Assembly (NCBI GenBank): GCA_022447545.1
Contig: JAKVBI010000034.1
Coordinates: forward strand, 1 to 40,672
Direction: 5' to 3'
DNA: 40,672 bases
DNA from: Myxococcota bacterium
GTDB lineage: Bacteria; Myxococcota_A; UBA9160; SMWR01
In this document: one piece after another, positions 16,967 to 25,927 of the stretch
Layout of the letters: each line of letters starts with the position of its first letter
Position numbering within the stretch: position 1 is the first letter of the stretch
Notes under the pieces: model-generated
Told to the model about the DNA's origin: nothing
The model's input: the letters and a program-made list of their open reading frames with translations, nothing else
The model's database searches: none
Translations under genes and position numbers: made by a program

Positions 16967-18154
16967 TCAGCGAGCCTGAAACTCGATGGGAAGACGCGTG
17001 AAGCCCTGAACGAACTCGGTGCGCTCGCGCTCGATCGCGCCCTCATCCACCGTATAGTCGGCCAGAGCCTGCAAAATCTCTTCCAGCAGGATCCGCCCTT
17101 CGAGCTTCGCGAAATGCACCCCCATACACCGGTGGACCCCCTGGCCGAAGGTCACAATCCGTGACGGACAACGGTGAATGTCGAATTCGTCAGGCCGTTC
17201 GAACTCGCGATCGTCGCGGTTGCCCGATGGGTAGAGGAGGAGCACGGGGCGCCCTGCAGGGATCGTCACTCCGTGGAGAGAGACATCACACAAGGTCGTG
17301 CGCCCCAAAAACTGGGTGGGCATGTCATAGCGGAGCACCTCGTCGAAGGCGCCTGGGAGCAGCCCCGGATCGGCTCGCACCTCGGCCAACTGGTCCGGGT
17401 GTTGCCAAAGGCGGAAGAGGGCGCTTGCAAAGGTTTTGGGGAAGGTCTCTGTAGAGCCCAGCAACAAGAGCATCAGATGCGAGGCTCGGATGTCTTCCGG
17501 CGGCTCGCTGCCCGCAATCTCATTCACGCCGATCAGCGTGTCCACCGGGTTATCGGCCTCTACTCCCCGAGCGCGGCGCTCGCGTGTGAGATCCTGGACG
17601 TAGGTCTGCATGGCCTCGTAGGCTTCGATGCCATCGGACGTCATTCCCACGACTCCGGGCTCACGCCGGAAGAAGCGACGCACCAGATCAATCAGGTCGG
17701 GAATGTCGGGCAGCGGAAACCCCATGGCGATGCAGGCCACACGAGCCGAGACCGGGAAGGCAAGATCCCCCACCACGTCGCACCTCCCCTCTGCCAGCAC
17801 CTCCTCGAGTCGTTCGCGAAAGAAGCTGCGGATGGGCTGCTCGAAAGCCTCCACCGCTCGTGGCGTGAAGAAGTGGGCAATTCGTTTGCGCAGATCCGTG
17901 TGATGGGGCGGGTCCATGTGATTCAGATTCGGAAAAACAGGCAACACCTTGGAGAGCAGCTGCGGGGCCGAGGTCCCCTGTTCGACGGTGAATCGCTCAG
18001 AATCGTTGGACGTATCCCAAATGTCCTCAAAACGTGAAAGTGCGTAGCTGTCGTAGGCCTCGATGTGATAGACCGGGGCCTCTTCCCGCAAACGCCGGTA
18101 GATGGGGTACGGATCGTTCAGGACCTCGGGAGAAAAGGGGTCATATTCGAGCAT
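16967..18154 (-). CDS. Cytochrome P450 (second of three)
   Basis: This 395-residue P450 starts LEYDPFSPEVLNDPYPIYRRL, a classical bacterial N-terminus. It has ExxR in DEVLRY and the haem loop FGQGVHRCMGVHFAK with Cys343. The I-helix reads LLGSTETF where AGxET or AGxDT is usual, so Gly and the acid-threonine pair are kept but the Ala is replaced by Leu. ATG 18154 has GAGGAGAAGG upstream. The order SMP-30 lactonase, P450, NIPSNAP-like protein on one strand (gaps 78 and 37 nt) suggests a small operon. Hydroxylation of a hydrophobic ring or side chain is expected; the redox partner must come from elsewhere. Confidence 0.9.
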   Translation of the reverse strand: MLEYDPFSPEVLNDPYPIYRRLREEAPVYHIEAYDSYALSRFEDIWDTSNDSERFTVEQGTSAPQLLSKVLPVFPNLNHMDPPHHTDLRKRIAHFFTPRAVEAFEQPIRSFFRERLEEVLAEGRCDVVGDLAFPVSARVACIAMGFPLPDIPDLIDLVRRFFRREPGVVGMTSDGIEAYEAMQTYVQDLTRERRARGVEADNPVDTLIGVNEIAGSEPPEDIRASHLMLLLLGSTETFPKTFASALFRLWQHPDQLAEVRADPGLLPGAFDEVLRYDMPTQFLGRTTLCDVSLHGVTIPAGRPVLLLYPSGNRDDREFERPDEFDIHRCPSRIVTFGQGVHRCMGVHFAKLEGRILLEEILQALADYTVDEGAIERERTEFVQGFTRLPIEFQAR

Positions 18155-18232
18155 CCACCCTTCTCCTCTCGACTCGCCGCCGGGCCTGGTCCACACGGAC
18201 TCGCATCGCGCTCAAGTTACCACGACCGGAGT

Positions 18233-19123
18233 TCAACCGCGGAAGCGATCGACCGGCATACCGGCCACTCCCGGACGGCAACGAAAGAGCCCGCCCGCAC
18301 CCACAGCATCCACGGGTGCGCGGGTCCACGGATCCGTCGCCAGCGAGGTGACGTACAAATCGCCCAGATCGTCACCTCCAAAAGTCGGGCAGGTCACCGT
18401 GGGCACGGAAAACTCGATCACCGCGTCGAGTCGGGCGTCGGGACCGTAGCGCTCCACACGGCCAGCCCCATAAAGGGCCACCCAGACGCCGCCCTCTGCG
18501 TCCATCGTCAGTCCGTCGGGGAGTCCAACTCTTGGATCATCGCTGGGCAACTCGACCCAACTGCGTCGGTCGGACAAGTCCCCGGTGGCAACATCGAAGT
18601 CGAAGACGTCGATTCGGAAAGTCGCACTGTCCACGTAGTAGAGACGATCCCCACTGGGACTCCACCCCAACCCATTGGAGGCCTGAATCCCCGTCACCAA
18701 CCGATGAACGCTGCCATCGAGATCGAGCCGATGCAATGCACCCAAAGCGCCGGTCTCACGCGTTGCCAGCGTCCCAGCGAACATTCGCCCTGCCGGATCG
18801 CACTTGCCATCGTTCATCCGAGACGTGGGGCCTGGAAGCTCGACCTCCGCAAGAACTACGAATTCTCCGGTATCGGGATCGAAGCTTGCGAAGCCGTTCT
18901 GAATGGCCATCAGGAGCCCCCCGGCTTCGCGAGGCGCCACTGCGCCCACCAGAGCCGGCAGTTCCCACCTCTCGTTGGCACCTGTGCCCGGATCGTGCCG
19001 GTGCAGCTCGCGGCGTTCGATGTCGATCCACCAGAGCCGACGCGTTTTGTCGCACCAAACCGGGCACTCTCCCAGGTCGGCTCGAGCGTCCACGACCAGC
19101 TCTGGCTTGATTTCGCTCGTCAT
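18233..19123 (-). CDS. SMP-30/gluconolactonase/LRE family lactonase
   Basis: This 296-residue six-bladed beta-propeller carries the full metal-binding set of the SMP-30 family: Glu19 (LGECPVW), Asn104 (RMNDGKCD), Asn150 (QASNGLGWSPSG) and Asp203 (GLPDGLTMD). It should hydrolyse a lactone with a divalent metal. The ATG lies at 19121-19123, so on the opposite strand the same CATG also offers an ATG for the LLM gene. In this context it could open a lactone made by a Baeyer-Villiger-type or P450 oxidation (inference). It leads the run into P450 and the NIPSNAP-like gene. Confidence 0.92.
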   Translation of the reverse strand: MTSEIKPELVVDARADLGECPVWCDKTRRLWWIDIERRELHRHDPGTGANERWELPALVGAVAPREAGGLLMAIQNGFASFDPDTGEFVVLAEVELPGPTSRMNDGKCDPAGRMFAGTLATRETGALGALHRLDLDGSVHRLVTGIQASNGLGWSPSGDRLYYVDSATFRIDVFDFDVATGDLSDRRSWVELPSDDPRVGLPDGLTMDAEGGVWVALYGAGRVERYGPDARLDAVIEFSVPTVTCPTFGGDDLGDLYVTSLATDPWTRAPVDAVGAGGLFRCRPGVAGMPVDRFRG

Positions 19124-19169
19124 GAAACAGACAATAGCCGCCGCACTCCCGCTACTGGAAGCACTACCG

Positions 19170-20282
19170 TTGAAATTTGCTTTGTTCTACGAGATTCCCG
19201 TCCCCCGCCCGTGGGACCCCGACAGCGAGTCGCGCGCGTACCACAACGTGATCGAGCAAGCGGTCTTCGGCGAAAAAATGGGGTTCCACGCCTTTTGGAC
19301 CGTGGAGCACCATTTTCTCGAGGAGTTCTCCCACTCCTCAAACCCCGAAGTCCTCTATGGCGCCATCGCTGCACTCACCACCAAGATGCGGATCGGCTAT
19401 GGGGTTCGGCTCATGCCCAAGCCCTACAACCACCCCGTTCGTACCGCGGAATCCGTGGCCACCCTGGACATCATCAGCCGCGGCCGTGTGGACTTCGGGA
19501 CCGGCCGATCCACCAGTCGCCCCGAACTCGAGGGGTTTGGCATCGACCCTCGCGAAACGCGAGCCATGTGGGAAGAAGGGCTGGCCCACACCGTGGGATG
19601 CTGGACCCACGAAGAATACGAGTTCGAGGGCAAGTACTGGTCCATGCCACGGCGGCGAGTGATCCCCAAGCCCGTCCAAGCTCCTCATCCACCCCTGTGG
19701 GCTGCCACCGGTAGCCGGGAGACCCATGAGCTCGTGGGCCGCATGGGACTCGGACTGTGCTCCTTCAGCGCTGGCGTGAGCCTCGAGGAGTTGGCGAAGC
19801 GAATCCAGAGCTACCGCAAGGCCATTGAGGGATGCACCGAGCCCGTCGGAAGCGCAATCAACAACCAGGTCGCCACCTTCTCCATGCTGCATTGCGCAGC
19901 CACCAGCGAACAGGCCTATGAGCAGGCACGTGAGTCCTTCGAGTGGTACCCGACCACCGGCTTCCGAATCGTGGGAAGTGTGGCTGAACTGCTTCAGGAC
20001 GAGGGGGTGGAACTCGGAGACTTCAACTACCTGCGCTACCTGCCGGGAGCCACGGCTTCCGACGACTGGGAGGACCAGCACAAGCTCGAGGACATGCTGG
20101 ATCAACGCGTCTGTGTGGCTGGCGACCCCGATGAGGTCATCGATCGTTGCCGCACCTATGAGGAACTCGGCGTGGACCTGCTTCTCTGCATGGTCAACCC
20201 CTACAAGATCCCCCACGAGCAGGTGCTCGAGAGTATTCGCCTGATGGGAGAGCACGTGATCCCCGCTTTCGAGGATGGGTGA
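19170..20282 (+). CDS. LLM-class (bacterial luciferase-like) flavin monooxygenase
   Basis: This TIM-barrel flavin enzyme reads KFALFYEIPVPRPWD at its N-terminus. WTVEHHF follows, then IGYGVRLMP, DIISRGRVDFGTGRS and PHPPLWAATGS, all characteristic of the alkanal monooxygenase/LLM family that uses FMN or F420. I favour TTG 19170 (370 residues). It gives a protein starting right at the first barrel strand and has GGAAG upstream, whereas ATG 19122 would add 16 residues and overlap the divergent SMP-30 start codon. Family members oxidise aldehydes, ketones or ring carbons. It is monocistronic and ends three bases before the convergent SDR stop. Confidence 0.87.
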   Translation: MKFALFYEIPVPRPWDPDSESRAYHNVIEQAVFGEKMGFHAFWTVEHHFLEEFSHSSNPEVLYGAIAALTTKMRIGYGVRLMPKPYNHPVRTAESVATLDIISRGRVDFGTGRSTSRPELEGFGIDPRETRAMWEEGLAHTVGCWTHEEYEFEGKYWSMPRRRVIPKPVQAPHPPLWAATGSRETHELVGRMGLGLCSFSAGVSLEELAKRIQSYRKAIEGCTEPVGSAINNQVATFSMLHCAATSEQAYEQARESFEWYPTTGFRIVGSVAELLQDEGVELGDFNYLRYLPGATASDDWEDQHKLEDMLDQRVCVAGDPDEVIDRCRTYEELGVDLLLCMVNPYKIPHEQVLESIRLMGEHVIPAFEDG

Positions 20283-20285
20283 CCC

Positions 20286-21098
20286 TCAGGACCGCTGGGA
20301 GTCGACCCGGATCACTGGACGGCGCGTGGTGACACTGGCCCCGCCATCACACATCAGGGTCTGGCCCGTCACATAGGAAGCCAAGTCGGACGCCAGCAGC
20401 ACCACCGCACCCCCGAGTTCTTCCACCTCACACAGACGGCCAAGCGGATTGGCCTGCTCGCGAGCGACGATCTCGTCGGGGTCGAGAGTTTCACGCAAGC
20501 TCGGAGACTCCAGTGCGGTTGGAGCCACGCAGTTGACCCGAATGCCGTGCGGGGCAAATTCCAGCGCGAGGGTCTGGGTCAGGTGCATGACCCCCGCCTT
20601 CACAGCTCCATAAGGTGCCAGATGAACCGATGCACGCAGGCCACTCAGCGACGAAATATTGACGATGACCCCACCCTCACCGCCCTCGGCCATGGCCCGC
20701 CCGTAGGCCTTCGCGCACAGGAAGGTGCTCAAAAGGTTCTGGCTGACACAGGCGTCCCAGAAATCGGCGCTCTGCTCCATGACAGGAACCGGCCGGTGGG
20801 CACCGAAGTTTCCAACGTTGTTCACGCCCACGTCCAGGCGACCAAAGTGGGCCAGGGTTCGTTCCAGCATCTCATCCACAGCCTCGGCATCAGTCACATC
20901 CGCCACCAGAGGCAGCGTTTCGGCCCCGAGCGATGCCAGATCACCCGCGACCCGACCCACGGAATCCGTGTCGACATCAACCAACGCCAAACATGCCCCG
21001 GCCCGGGCAAATTGGCGCGCGATCCCTTCGCCCCCTCCCCTGCCGGCACCCGTCACGAGCACGACGCGGCCCGCCAACCCCAACAAATCACTCGACAT
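20286..21098 (-). CDS. Short-chain dehydrogenase/reductase, coupled to Rieske oxygenase
   Basis: This 270-residue classical SDR has TGAGRGGGEGIA as cofactor loop, NNVG in place of NNAG, the catalytic Ser in NISSLSG and Tyr-x3-Lys in PYGAVKAG. It ends YVTGQTLMCDGGASV, normal for the family, plus a 17-residue basic tail. The ATG at 21098 overlaps the Rieske gene end by 11 nt; an ATG at 21110 is a second choice. Such dehydrogenases commonly oxidise the cis-dihydrodiol or alcohol made by a ring-hydroxylating oxygenase, which fits the tight coupling. Confidence 0.9.
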   Translation of the reverse strand: MSSDLLGLAGRVVLVTGAGRGGGEGIARQFARAGACLALVDVDTDSVGRVAGDLASLGAETLPLVADVTDAEAVDEMLERTLAHFGRLDVGVNNVGNFGAHRPVPVMEQSADFWDACVSQNLLSTFLCAKAYGRAMAEGGEGGVIVNISSLSGLRASVHLAPYGAVKAGVMHLTQTLALEFAPHGIRVNCVAPTALESPSLRETLDPDEIVAREQANPLGRLCEVEELGGAVVLLASDLASYVTGQTLMCDGGASVTTRRPVIRVDSQRS

Positions 21099-22413
21099 CG
21101 CGATCCCCATCTCCGTTTTCGCCTCGCACACGGTCCATGGGCGAGAAATCAGAGCCTGCGAGATACTCGTCGAGGACCCGGTTCCAGTTCAGGATGCGGC
21201 ACTCCTGGCGGTTCAGCAGCAGGTCCTGGCGACCCGACGTTCGAAGCCCTCGTTGCACTTCGGGAATCCGCTCGAAATCCTGATCGAGGGCCAGGGCGTA
21301 GGTCTCGAGCAGTTCTTCACCGAAGCTCAGGGCGCTTTCAGGAAGCCCCTGCTGTCGCAGACTGGTCCCGTAACTTTCGACCTGCAGGTCCACATCTCGC
21401 GGAGTGGCCTCGGGAGGACGGTCTTCGCCTCGTGCGGGTTGCTCGAAGAGCCACACATCCAAGAGGCACGTATCGGGGTCGTCCCCGTTGGGACGAAAGC
21501 GAAACGCCTGGCAACCTGTGGCGTGGGTATTGAACGAGACGTTGGGAAAGATGTGGTACTGATAGCTGTCCACGAGACGCGACTCGATCATCTCCGTCAG
21601 GTCGTGTCCTCCCCTCGAAGCGCGTTCTCGAGCAGCCGCCGCGTACAAACTGCGCTCCTCTGAGCCCCAGTCATCGACCGAAGCGGCAGACGGGTCAAGC
21701 TCTCCGTTGGGGTTGACCATCATACTGTGAGGACCCAGGAAGTCGAAGCGCGAAGCGCGCGTCTTGAGCCCTGGCAACAGTTGTGGATGAATCGCGGCCA
21801 CGTGGTAGACCTCCTGAAAGGCATCGAGGCAAGTCTTCCAGTTGCTGGGAACCACCAGCCTCCGGCTGGAAAAACACACCCACTCGTCAAACCGGTAAGC
21901 ACCCAACTCGGCGGACAGGGGCGCTACGAACTCACTGAGTGCCACAGCGTCGGGGCTGAAATTGATAAAAACGAACCCCGCCGCACAGCCCACCGCCACA
22001 TCACTCAGTGCCAGGCTGGAATCGTCGAGCGCCGGGAGGTCCGAGCGGTTGGGAACACTCGACGGGCTCCCGTCGAGTTTCCACGACCAGCCGTGAAAGG
22101 CACAACGCAGGCCCGCCGCCGCCCGCCCGCTCCCACAAGCAATGCGGTTTCCGCGGTGCGGACAGCTATTGCGAAAGGCCCTAAGGCTGCCGTCCGACTG
22201 ACGGACGACCAGCGCCGAGAGGTCCGCGACTTCATACTCGAGCCAGTCGCCCGCTTGTGGAAGATCTGCCTCTCGGCAGACCACCTGCCAGACCCGCGGC
22301 CAAAGGCGCTCGTTCTCGAGCGCCAGGAAGTCACGCGACACAAAACGAGATCGCGGCAAAAACCCCGCCTCGAATTCATCCGCCACCCTCACTGCGGGGA
22401 TCGCCTGGTTCAT
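21088..22413 (-). CDS. Rieske ring-hydroxylating oxygenase, alpha subunit
   Basis: In this 441-residue oxygenase the N-terminal Rieske domain binds a 2Fe-2S cluster through Cys84-x-His86 (NSCPHRGN) and Cys104-x2-His107 (CAFHGW). The catalytic domain has the mononuclear iron ligands His204 and His209 (EVYHVAAIHP) and a distal Asp in ALDQDFERI. The residue before the iron motif is Glu-Val-Tyr rather than the usual Glu-Asn-Tyr. These enzymes insert oxygen into aromatic or alicyclic rings, or demethylate. ATG 22413 has GGAGGAAGGG upstream. No beta subunit, ferredoxin or reductase is adjacent, so it is probably a homotrimeric type fed by an unlinked reductase. Confidence 0.92.
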   Translation of the reverse strand: MNQAIPAVRVADEFEAGFLPRSRFVSRDFLALENERLWPRVWQVVCREADLPQAGDWLEYEVADLSALVVRQSDGSLRAFRNSCPHRGNRIACGSGRAAAGLRCAFHGWSWKLDGSPSSVPNRSDLPALDDSSLALSDVAVGCAAGFVFINFSPDAVALSEFVAPLSAELGAYRFDEWVCFSSRRLVVPSNWKTCLDAFQEVYHVAAIHPQLLPGLKTRASRFDFLGPHSMMVNPNGELDPSAASVDDWGSEERSLYAAAARERASRGGHDLTEMIESRLVDSYQYHIFPNVSFNTHATGCQAFRFRPNGDDPDTCLLDVWLFEQPARGEDRPPEATPRDVDLQVESYGTSLRQQGLPESALSFGEELLETYALALDQDFERIPEVQRGLRTSGRQDLLLNRQECRILNWNRVLDEYLAGSDFSPMDRVRGENGDGDRDVE

Positions 22414-22526
22414 GGACCCTTCCTCCAGAGCTTCAGCATAGACGGACCCCACAGCACCTGGGAAGTCCGCCCCACGAGGGTCTCCAGGGTCTAGAATGTG
22501 CGCCCCACCCGGAGGACTCCAAGGCC

Positions 22527-23414
22527 ATGCAGATCGGCGCCATTTTTCCCACCACCGAGATCGGAAACGACCCCATTGTGATCCGCGACTGGGCCCAAGC
22601 CGCCGAGCAATTGGGGTACCGCCACGTGATCACCTACGACCACGTGCTGGGAGCCGTCCATGCCGATCGTGAGCCGCGCCTGGAGGGCCCGTACACCGAG
22701 GACAATCCCTTCCACGAGCCCTTCGTCCTGTTCGGTTACCTGGCAGGCCTGACGAGCACCCTCGAGTTCGCCACCGGCGTGCTCATCCTCCCCCAGCGCC
22801 AGACCGTATTGGTCGCCAAGCAGGCTGCGGAAGTCGACCTGCTGAGCGGGGGACGGATGCGACTCGGCGTGGGCACGGGCTGGAACTGGGTCGAATACGA
22901 TTCCCTGGGCGTCCCCTACGCCGGACGCGGGGCCCGCATGGACGAGCAGGTGGAACTCATGCGCGCGCTCTGGCGGGACCCCACCCTGGACTTCGAGGGC
23001 GACTACCACCGAGTCGACCGCGCGGGCCTGCTGCCCCGTCCCGCACGTTCGATTCCCATCTGGTTCGGGGGCTTCAACGAGCTGGCCTTCCGGCGCGCTG
23101 CGCGTACCGGCGATGGTTTCCAGTTCGGGGGTGCAGGAAAGCCCTTTCTCCGCCAGTGGACCCGCCTGAAGGAATTGATCGAGGCCGAGGGGCGGGATCT
23201 CGAGGGGTTCGGCGCCGAGGCCTCAGTAGACTTCAGCGCGGGCCCCGACGCCTGGCGCTCCGAGTTCGAGGCCTGGAAGGACGCTGGAGGTACTCACCTC
23301 TCTTTACGAGCCATGGACACGGCAGCCGAACTCGTAGGGGCCAAGCACGTGGGATATTCGGGCCCTCAAGCGTACCTCGACGCCCTCGAGCAGTTTGCGA
23401 AGGTCGTGCTCTGA
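22527..23414 (+). CDS. LLM-class F420-dependent-type oxidoreductase
   Basis: This 295-residue luciferase-like protein contains HVITYDHVLGA, FATGVLILPQRQ, DLLSGGRMRLGVGTGWNWVEYD and IPIWFGG. That order and length match the short F420-dependent LLM group well represented in mycobacteria. It probably reduces or oxidises its substrate with F420 or FMN; the cofactor cannot be fixed from the motifs. The ATG at 22527 follows GGAGGACTCCAAGG, is divergent from the Rieske gene (113 bases apart) and ends 33 bases before the convergent enoyl-CoA hydratase. It is a different subfamily from the LLM protein at 19170. Confidence 0.88.
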   Translation: MQIGAIFPTTEIGNDPIVIRDWAQAAEQLGYRHVITYDHVLGAVHADREPRLEGPYTEDNPFHEPFVLFGYLAGLTSTLEFATGVLILPQRQTVLVAKQAAEVDLLSGGRMRLGVGTGWNWVEYDSLGVPYAGRGARMDEQVELMRALWRDPTLDFEGDYHRVDRAGLLPRPARSIPIWFGGFNELAFRRAARTGDGFQFGGAGKPFLRQWTRLKELIEAEGRDLEGFGAEASVDFSAGPDAWRSEFEAWKDAGGTHLSLRAMDTAAELVGAKHVGYSGPQAYLDALEQFAKVVL

Positions 23415-23447
23415 CAACTGCACCGCACGGGCGAAACCCGTCGGCCC

Positions 23448-24248
23448 CTAACGACGCTTGAAATTGGGTTCGCGCTTCTCGGCGAATGCCAGAGGCCCCT
23501 CCTTGGCGTCCTCGCTGGCAAAAACCGCCTGGCCATACTCCCACTCGTAGCGCAGGGCTTCATCCAGGGTCATGCCGTCTGTCTCGTGGAGGGTGCGAGT
23601 GATGGCCTCCACCGAAAGCGGACCATTTCGGCAGATCACGGCTGCGATCTCACGAGCCTTTTCAAGGGCCTGTCCATCCGGAACCACATGCCCGATCAGA
23701 CCGATCTCGAGAGCCTCGGCCGCGGTGATGTGCTTGGCGGTCAAAAGGATCTCCGCGGCCTGGGTATAGGGGATCTGTCGCGGCAGGCGCACAGCCGAAC
23801 CGCCCATGGGATAGAGAGACCAGCGCGCCTCAGAGACGCCGAACCGGGCACTTTCTCCCGCCACGCGAATCTCCATGGCTTGGAGCAACTCCGTGCCCCC
23901 AGCGATGGCCACCCCCTCCACCGCAGCAATGATCGGCTTGGTGGGACGATAGTGGCGAAAGAGGGCCTTGTAGACGATGTCCGGATCCTCGGCCATGCGT
24001 GCCTGAACGTCGATCTCGGGATCGCGATCGCCCGCGTCTCCGCTCATTCCCTTGAGGTCCGCACCCGAGCAGAAATTCCCGCCCGCTCCAGTGACCAGAA
24101 TGCAACGGATCTCGTCGTCCGAGGAAGCCTCCTCATAGGCATCGTACATCCGGATCAGCATCTCGCCCGACAGCGCGTTGTAGCGCTCCGGGCGGTTCAT
24201 GGTGATGGTCATCAAATGACCGTCACGTTCGACCAGCGCGTCAGACAC
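23448..24248 (-). CDS. Enoyl-CoA hydratase
   Basis: This 266-residue crotonase keeps both hydratase glutamates, Glu120 (IAGGTEL) and Glu140 (GVSEARW). Its oxyanion-hole segments are FCSGADLKG and the AGG turn (116-118). It should add water to trans-2-enoyl-CoA. The active-site loop reads [11 protein letters not shown] in place of the common ILIGTIPGAGG, a variant also seen in actinobacterial EchA proteins. The start codon is GTG 24248 with GAGGAGGAA upstream. It is monocistronic and divergent from the PcaC-like gene. Confidence 0.9.
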   Translation of the reverse strand: MSDALVERDGHLMTITMNRPERYNALSGEMLIRMYDAYEEASSDDEIRCILVTGAGGNFCSGADLKGMSGDAGDRDPEIDVQARMAEDPDIVYKALFRHYRPTKPIIAAVEGVAIAGGTELLQAMEIRVAGESARFGVSEARWSLYPMGGSAVRLPRQIPYTQAAEILLTAKHITAAEALEIGLIGHVVPDGQALEKAREIAAVICRNGPLSVEAITRTLHETDGMTLDEALRYEWEYGQAVFASEDAKEGPLAFAEKREPNFKRR

Positions 24249-24375
24249 GGGGTTCCTCCTCGGTGAGCCACTTGGGATCCTGGAGCGGCCATCTTAGCCA
24301 AGGCCCGGCCCAACGCGCTGGATCCCGAGCCCGATCCCATGCCAAGATCACCCTCCGAAACCCAAGGAGACCGTC

Positions 24376-24756
24376 ATGAGTGATCGAAGCAAAGAACTCG
24401 AACGAGCCCTCGAAGCCTACGAGCAGGTCACCACGCTGCCTGCCAGCCACGGCATCGACGCCTTCCAGGACACCACCATCGAAGCGGTTTTCGGACGAGT
24501 CTGGACCCGCTCCGGCCTGACCCGCAAAGAGCGACGCTGGATCACCCTCAGCGTCGCAGCCATGACGGGCTCTCCCGTAGCAGTAGAGTCCCACCTGCGA
24601 GCAGCCCTGGCCAGCGGGGACATCAGCGACGAAGAGCTCCTCGAGTGGACGATCCACTTCGCCCACTATGCAGGCTGGCCCCTGGCCGCCAACAGCTACA
24701 TGGTGCTGCGACGTGTGCAGGCCGAAATCGCGGCCAGCCAGGCCGACACGGACTGA
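24376..24756 (+). CDS. Carboxymuconolactone decarboxylase-like (PcaC-type) protein
   Basis: This 126-residue all-helical protein matches PcaC-like CMD proteins: RSGLTRKERRWITLSVAA, then ESHLRAALASGDIS, then HFAHYAGWPLAANS. No Cys pair is present, so it is not an AhpD-type peroxidase. PcaC decarboxylates gamma-carboxymuconolactone in aromatic ring degradation. Stand-alone copies in lipid clusters may act on other lactones. AAGGAG precedes the ATG. It is a single gene, ending 13 bases before the convergent alcohol dehydrogenase. Confidence 0.85.
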   Translation: MSDRSKELERALEAYEQVTTLPASHGIDAFQDTTIEAVFGRVWTRSGLTRKERRWITLSVAAMTGSPVAVESHLRAALASGDISDEELLEWTIHFAHYAGWPLAANSYMVLRRVQAEIAASQADTD

Positions 24757-24769
24757 GGGTCGATGGCCC

Positions 24770-25855
24770 TCAGATCGGATTGATGTCGAGCACCGAGCGG
24801 GCCACTTTGCCCGACCGCATCAGATCGAAGGCATCGTTGACCTTCTCCAGGGGCATGCGCTCGCTCACCAGGCCCGAGAGATTGAGACGCCCCTGCAGGA
24901 ACATGTCCACGAGTTTGGGCATGTGTTCGCGGAAGCGAGTGCTCCCGTACATCGAGCCGATCAGCTTCTTCTCCTGAAGGAAGGCGGGACCCGGCACCGA
25001 GATCTCCGAGTTCATGGGCATCATGCCCACGATCACAGCCGTGCCCCCCGCCCGAACCATGTCGAAGACCTGCCGAGCAGCGTCCGTGTTGCCGATGGCC
25101 TCGAACGCGTACTCGACCCCCGCACCGCCTGTGAGTTCCTGGACCGCCGCCACCGGGTCTGTTTCGGCTGCGTTTACGGTATGAGTGGCCCCGAACCGTG
25201 TCGCCATATCGAGTTTCCCTGGAACCACGTCGACGGCGATGATCTGGCTGGCGCCCGCGATTTCACAACCCTGGATCACGTTGAGACCGATCCCGCCACA
25301 GCCCACCACGGCCGTCACGGCTCCACCGGGCACCTGGGCGGTGTACAGCGCCGCCCCCACGCCCGTCATCACCCCACAACCGATGAGAGCGGCCTCGGCC
25401 ATGGGCATCTCGTCGGGAATCTTCACGACGCCCGATTCCGTAGTCACCATGGACTCGGCAAAGGAGCCGACGTTGGCGAACTGGAGAACCGGCCCCCCGT
25501 TCCACGAGAGGCGAGACGCCGCGCGGGCATCGAGGTTCGGATCGTTGCACAGATGGGGCTCGCCACGTAGGCAGTAGTAACACCGGCCGCAGAAGGGCCG
25601 GAAGGACATGATGACGTGGTCACCGGGTTTCACGTAGCTGACGTCCGCCCCGACACTTTCCACCACCCCGGCGGCCTCGTGACCCAGCACGGTGGGCAGA
25701 GGCATCTCCCAGGCGCCATCGACGAAGTGCATGTCCGAGTGACAGACCCCACTGCAGACCGTGCGCACGAGAACCTCGTCAGCGGCCGGGGCCTGCTGTT
25801 GCACGTCCTCGAGGGTCAGGGGCTGATGGGCCTGTTGGAAGATGGCAGCTTTCAC
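24770..25855 (-). CDS. Zinc-dependent alcohol dehydrogenase (MDR superfamily)
   Basis: This 361-residue medium-chain dehydrogenase has the catalytic zinc ligands in SGVCHSD (Cys38) and GHE (59-60), and a complete structural zinc site of Cys89, Cys92, Cys95 and Cys103. The cofactor fold has VGCGGIGLNVIQG and an acidic IIAVDVVPGK end, favouring NAD over NADP. It belongs to the class III-like group that includes mycobacterial and NDMA-dependent alcohol dehydrogenases. GTG 25855 is used as start with GAGAGGAG upstream. It is last in the SDR, P450, amidohydrolase run, but a terminator-like hairpin in the 72-base gap suggests its own transcription. Confidence 0.92.
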   Translation of the reverse strand: MKAAIFQQAHQPLTLEDVQQQAPAADEVLVRTVCSGVCHSDMHFVDGAWEMPLPTVLGHEAAGVVESVGADVSYVKPGDHVIMSFRPFCGRCYYCLRGEPHLCNDPNLDARAASRLSWNGGPVLQFANVGSFAESMVTTESGVVKIPDEMPMAEAALIGCGVMTGVGAALYTAQVPGGAVTAVVGCGGIGLNVIQGCEIAGASQIIAVDVVPGKLDMATRFGATHTVNAAETDPVAAVQELTGGAGVEYAFEAIGNTDAARQVFDMVRAGGTAVIVGMMPMNSEISVPGPAFLQEKKLIGSMYGSTRFREHMPKLVDMFLQGRLNLSGLVSERMPLEKVNDAFDLMRSGKVARSVLDINPI

Positions 25856-25875
25856 GGGGAGACTCCTCTCGATTA

Positions 25876-25897
25876 AGCAAAAGGGTTCCAGAACCCT
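25876..25897 (-). terminator. Terminator-like hairpin between amidohydrolase and alcohol dehydrogenase
   Basis: On the minus strand AGGGTT-CTGG-AACCCT forms a 6-bp stem with a 4-nt loop (arms 25882-25897), followed at once by TTTTGCTT. This is the form of a weak intrinsic terminator for the amidohydrolase transcript. As a near-perfect 16-bp palindrome just upstream of the dehydrogenase it could instead be an operator. Confidence 0.5.
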
Positions 25898-25927
25898 GCA
25901 GGACTCAAAGTGCGACGCGAGCCGAAC

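Noticed and set aside
23428-23442. ACGGG-CGAAA-CCCGT hairpin between convergent genes as a terminator
   Set aside because: The stem is only 5 bp and no T-run follows on either strand.
24376-24756. AhpD-type peroxidase activity for the CMD-like protein
   Set aside because: The protein has no Cys pair; it fits the PcaC branch, which naturally lacks one.
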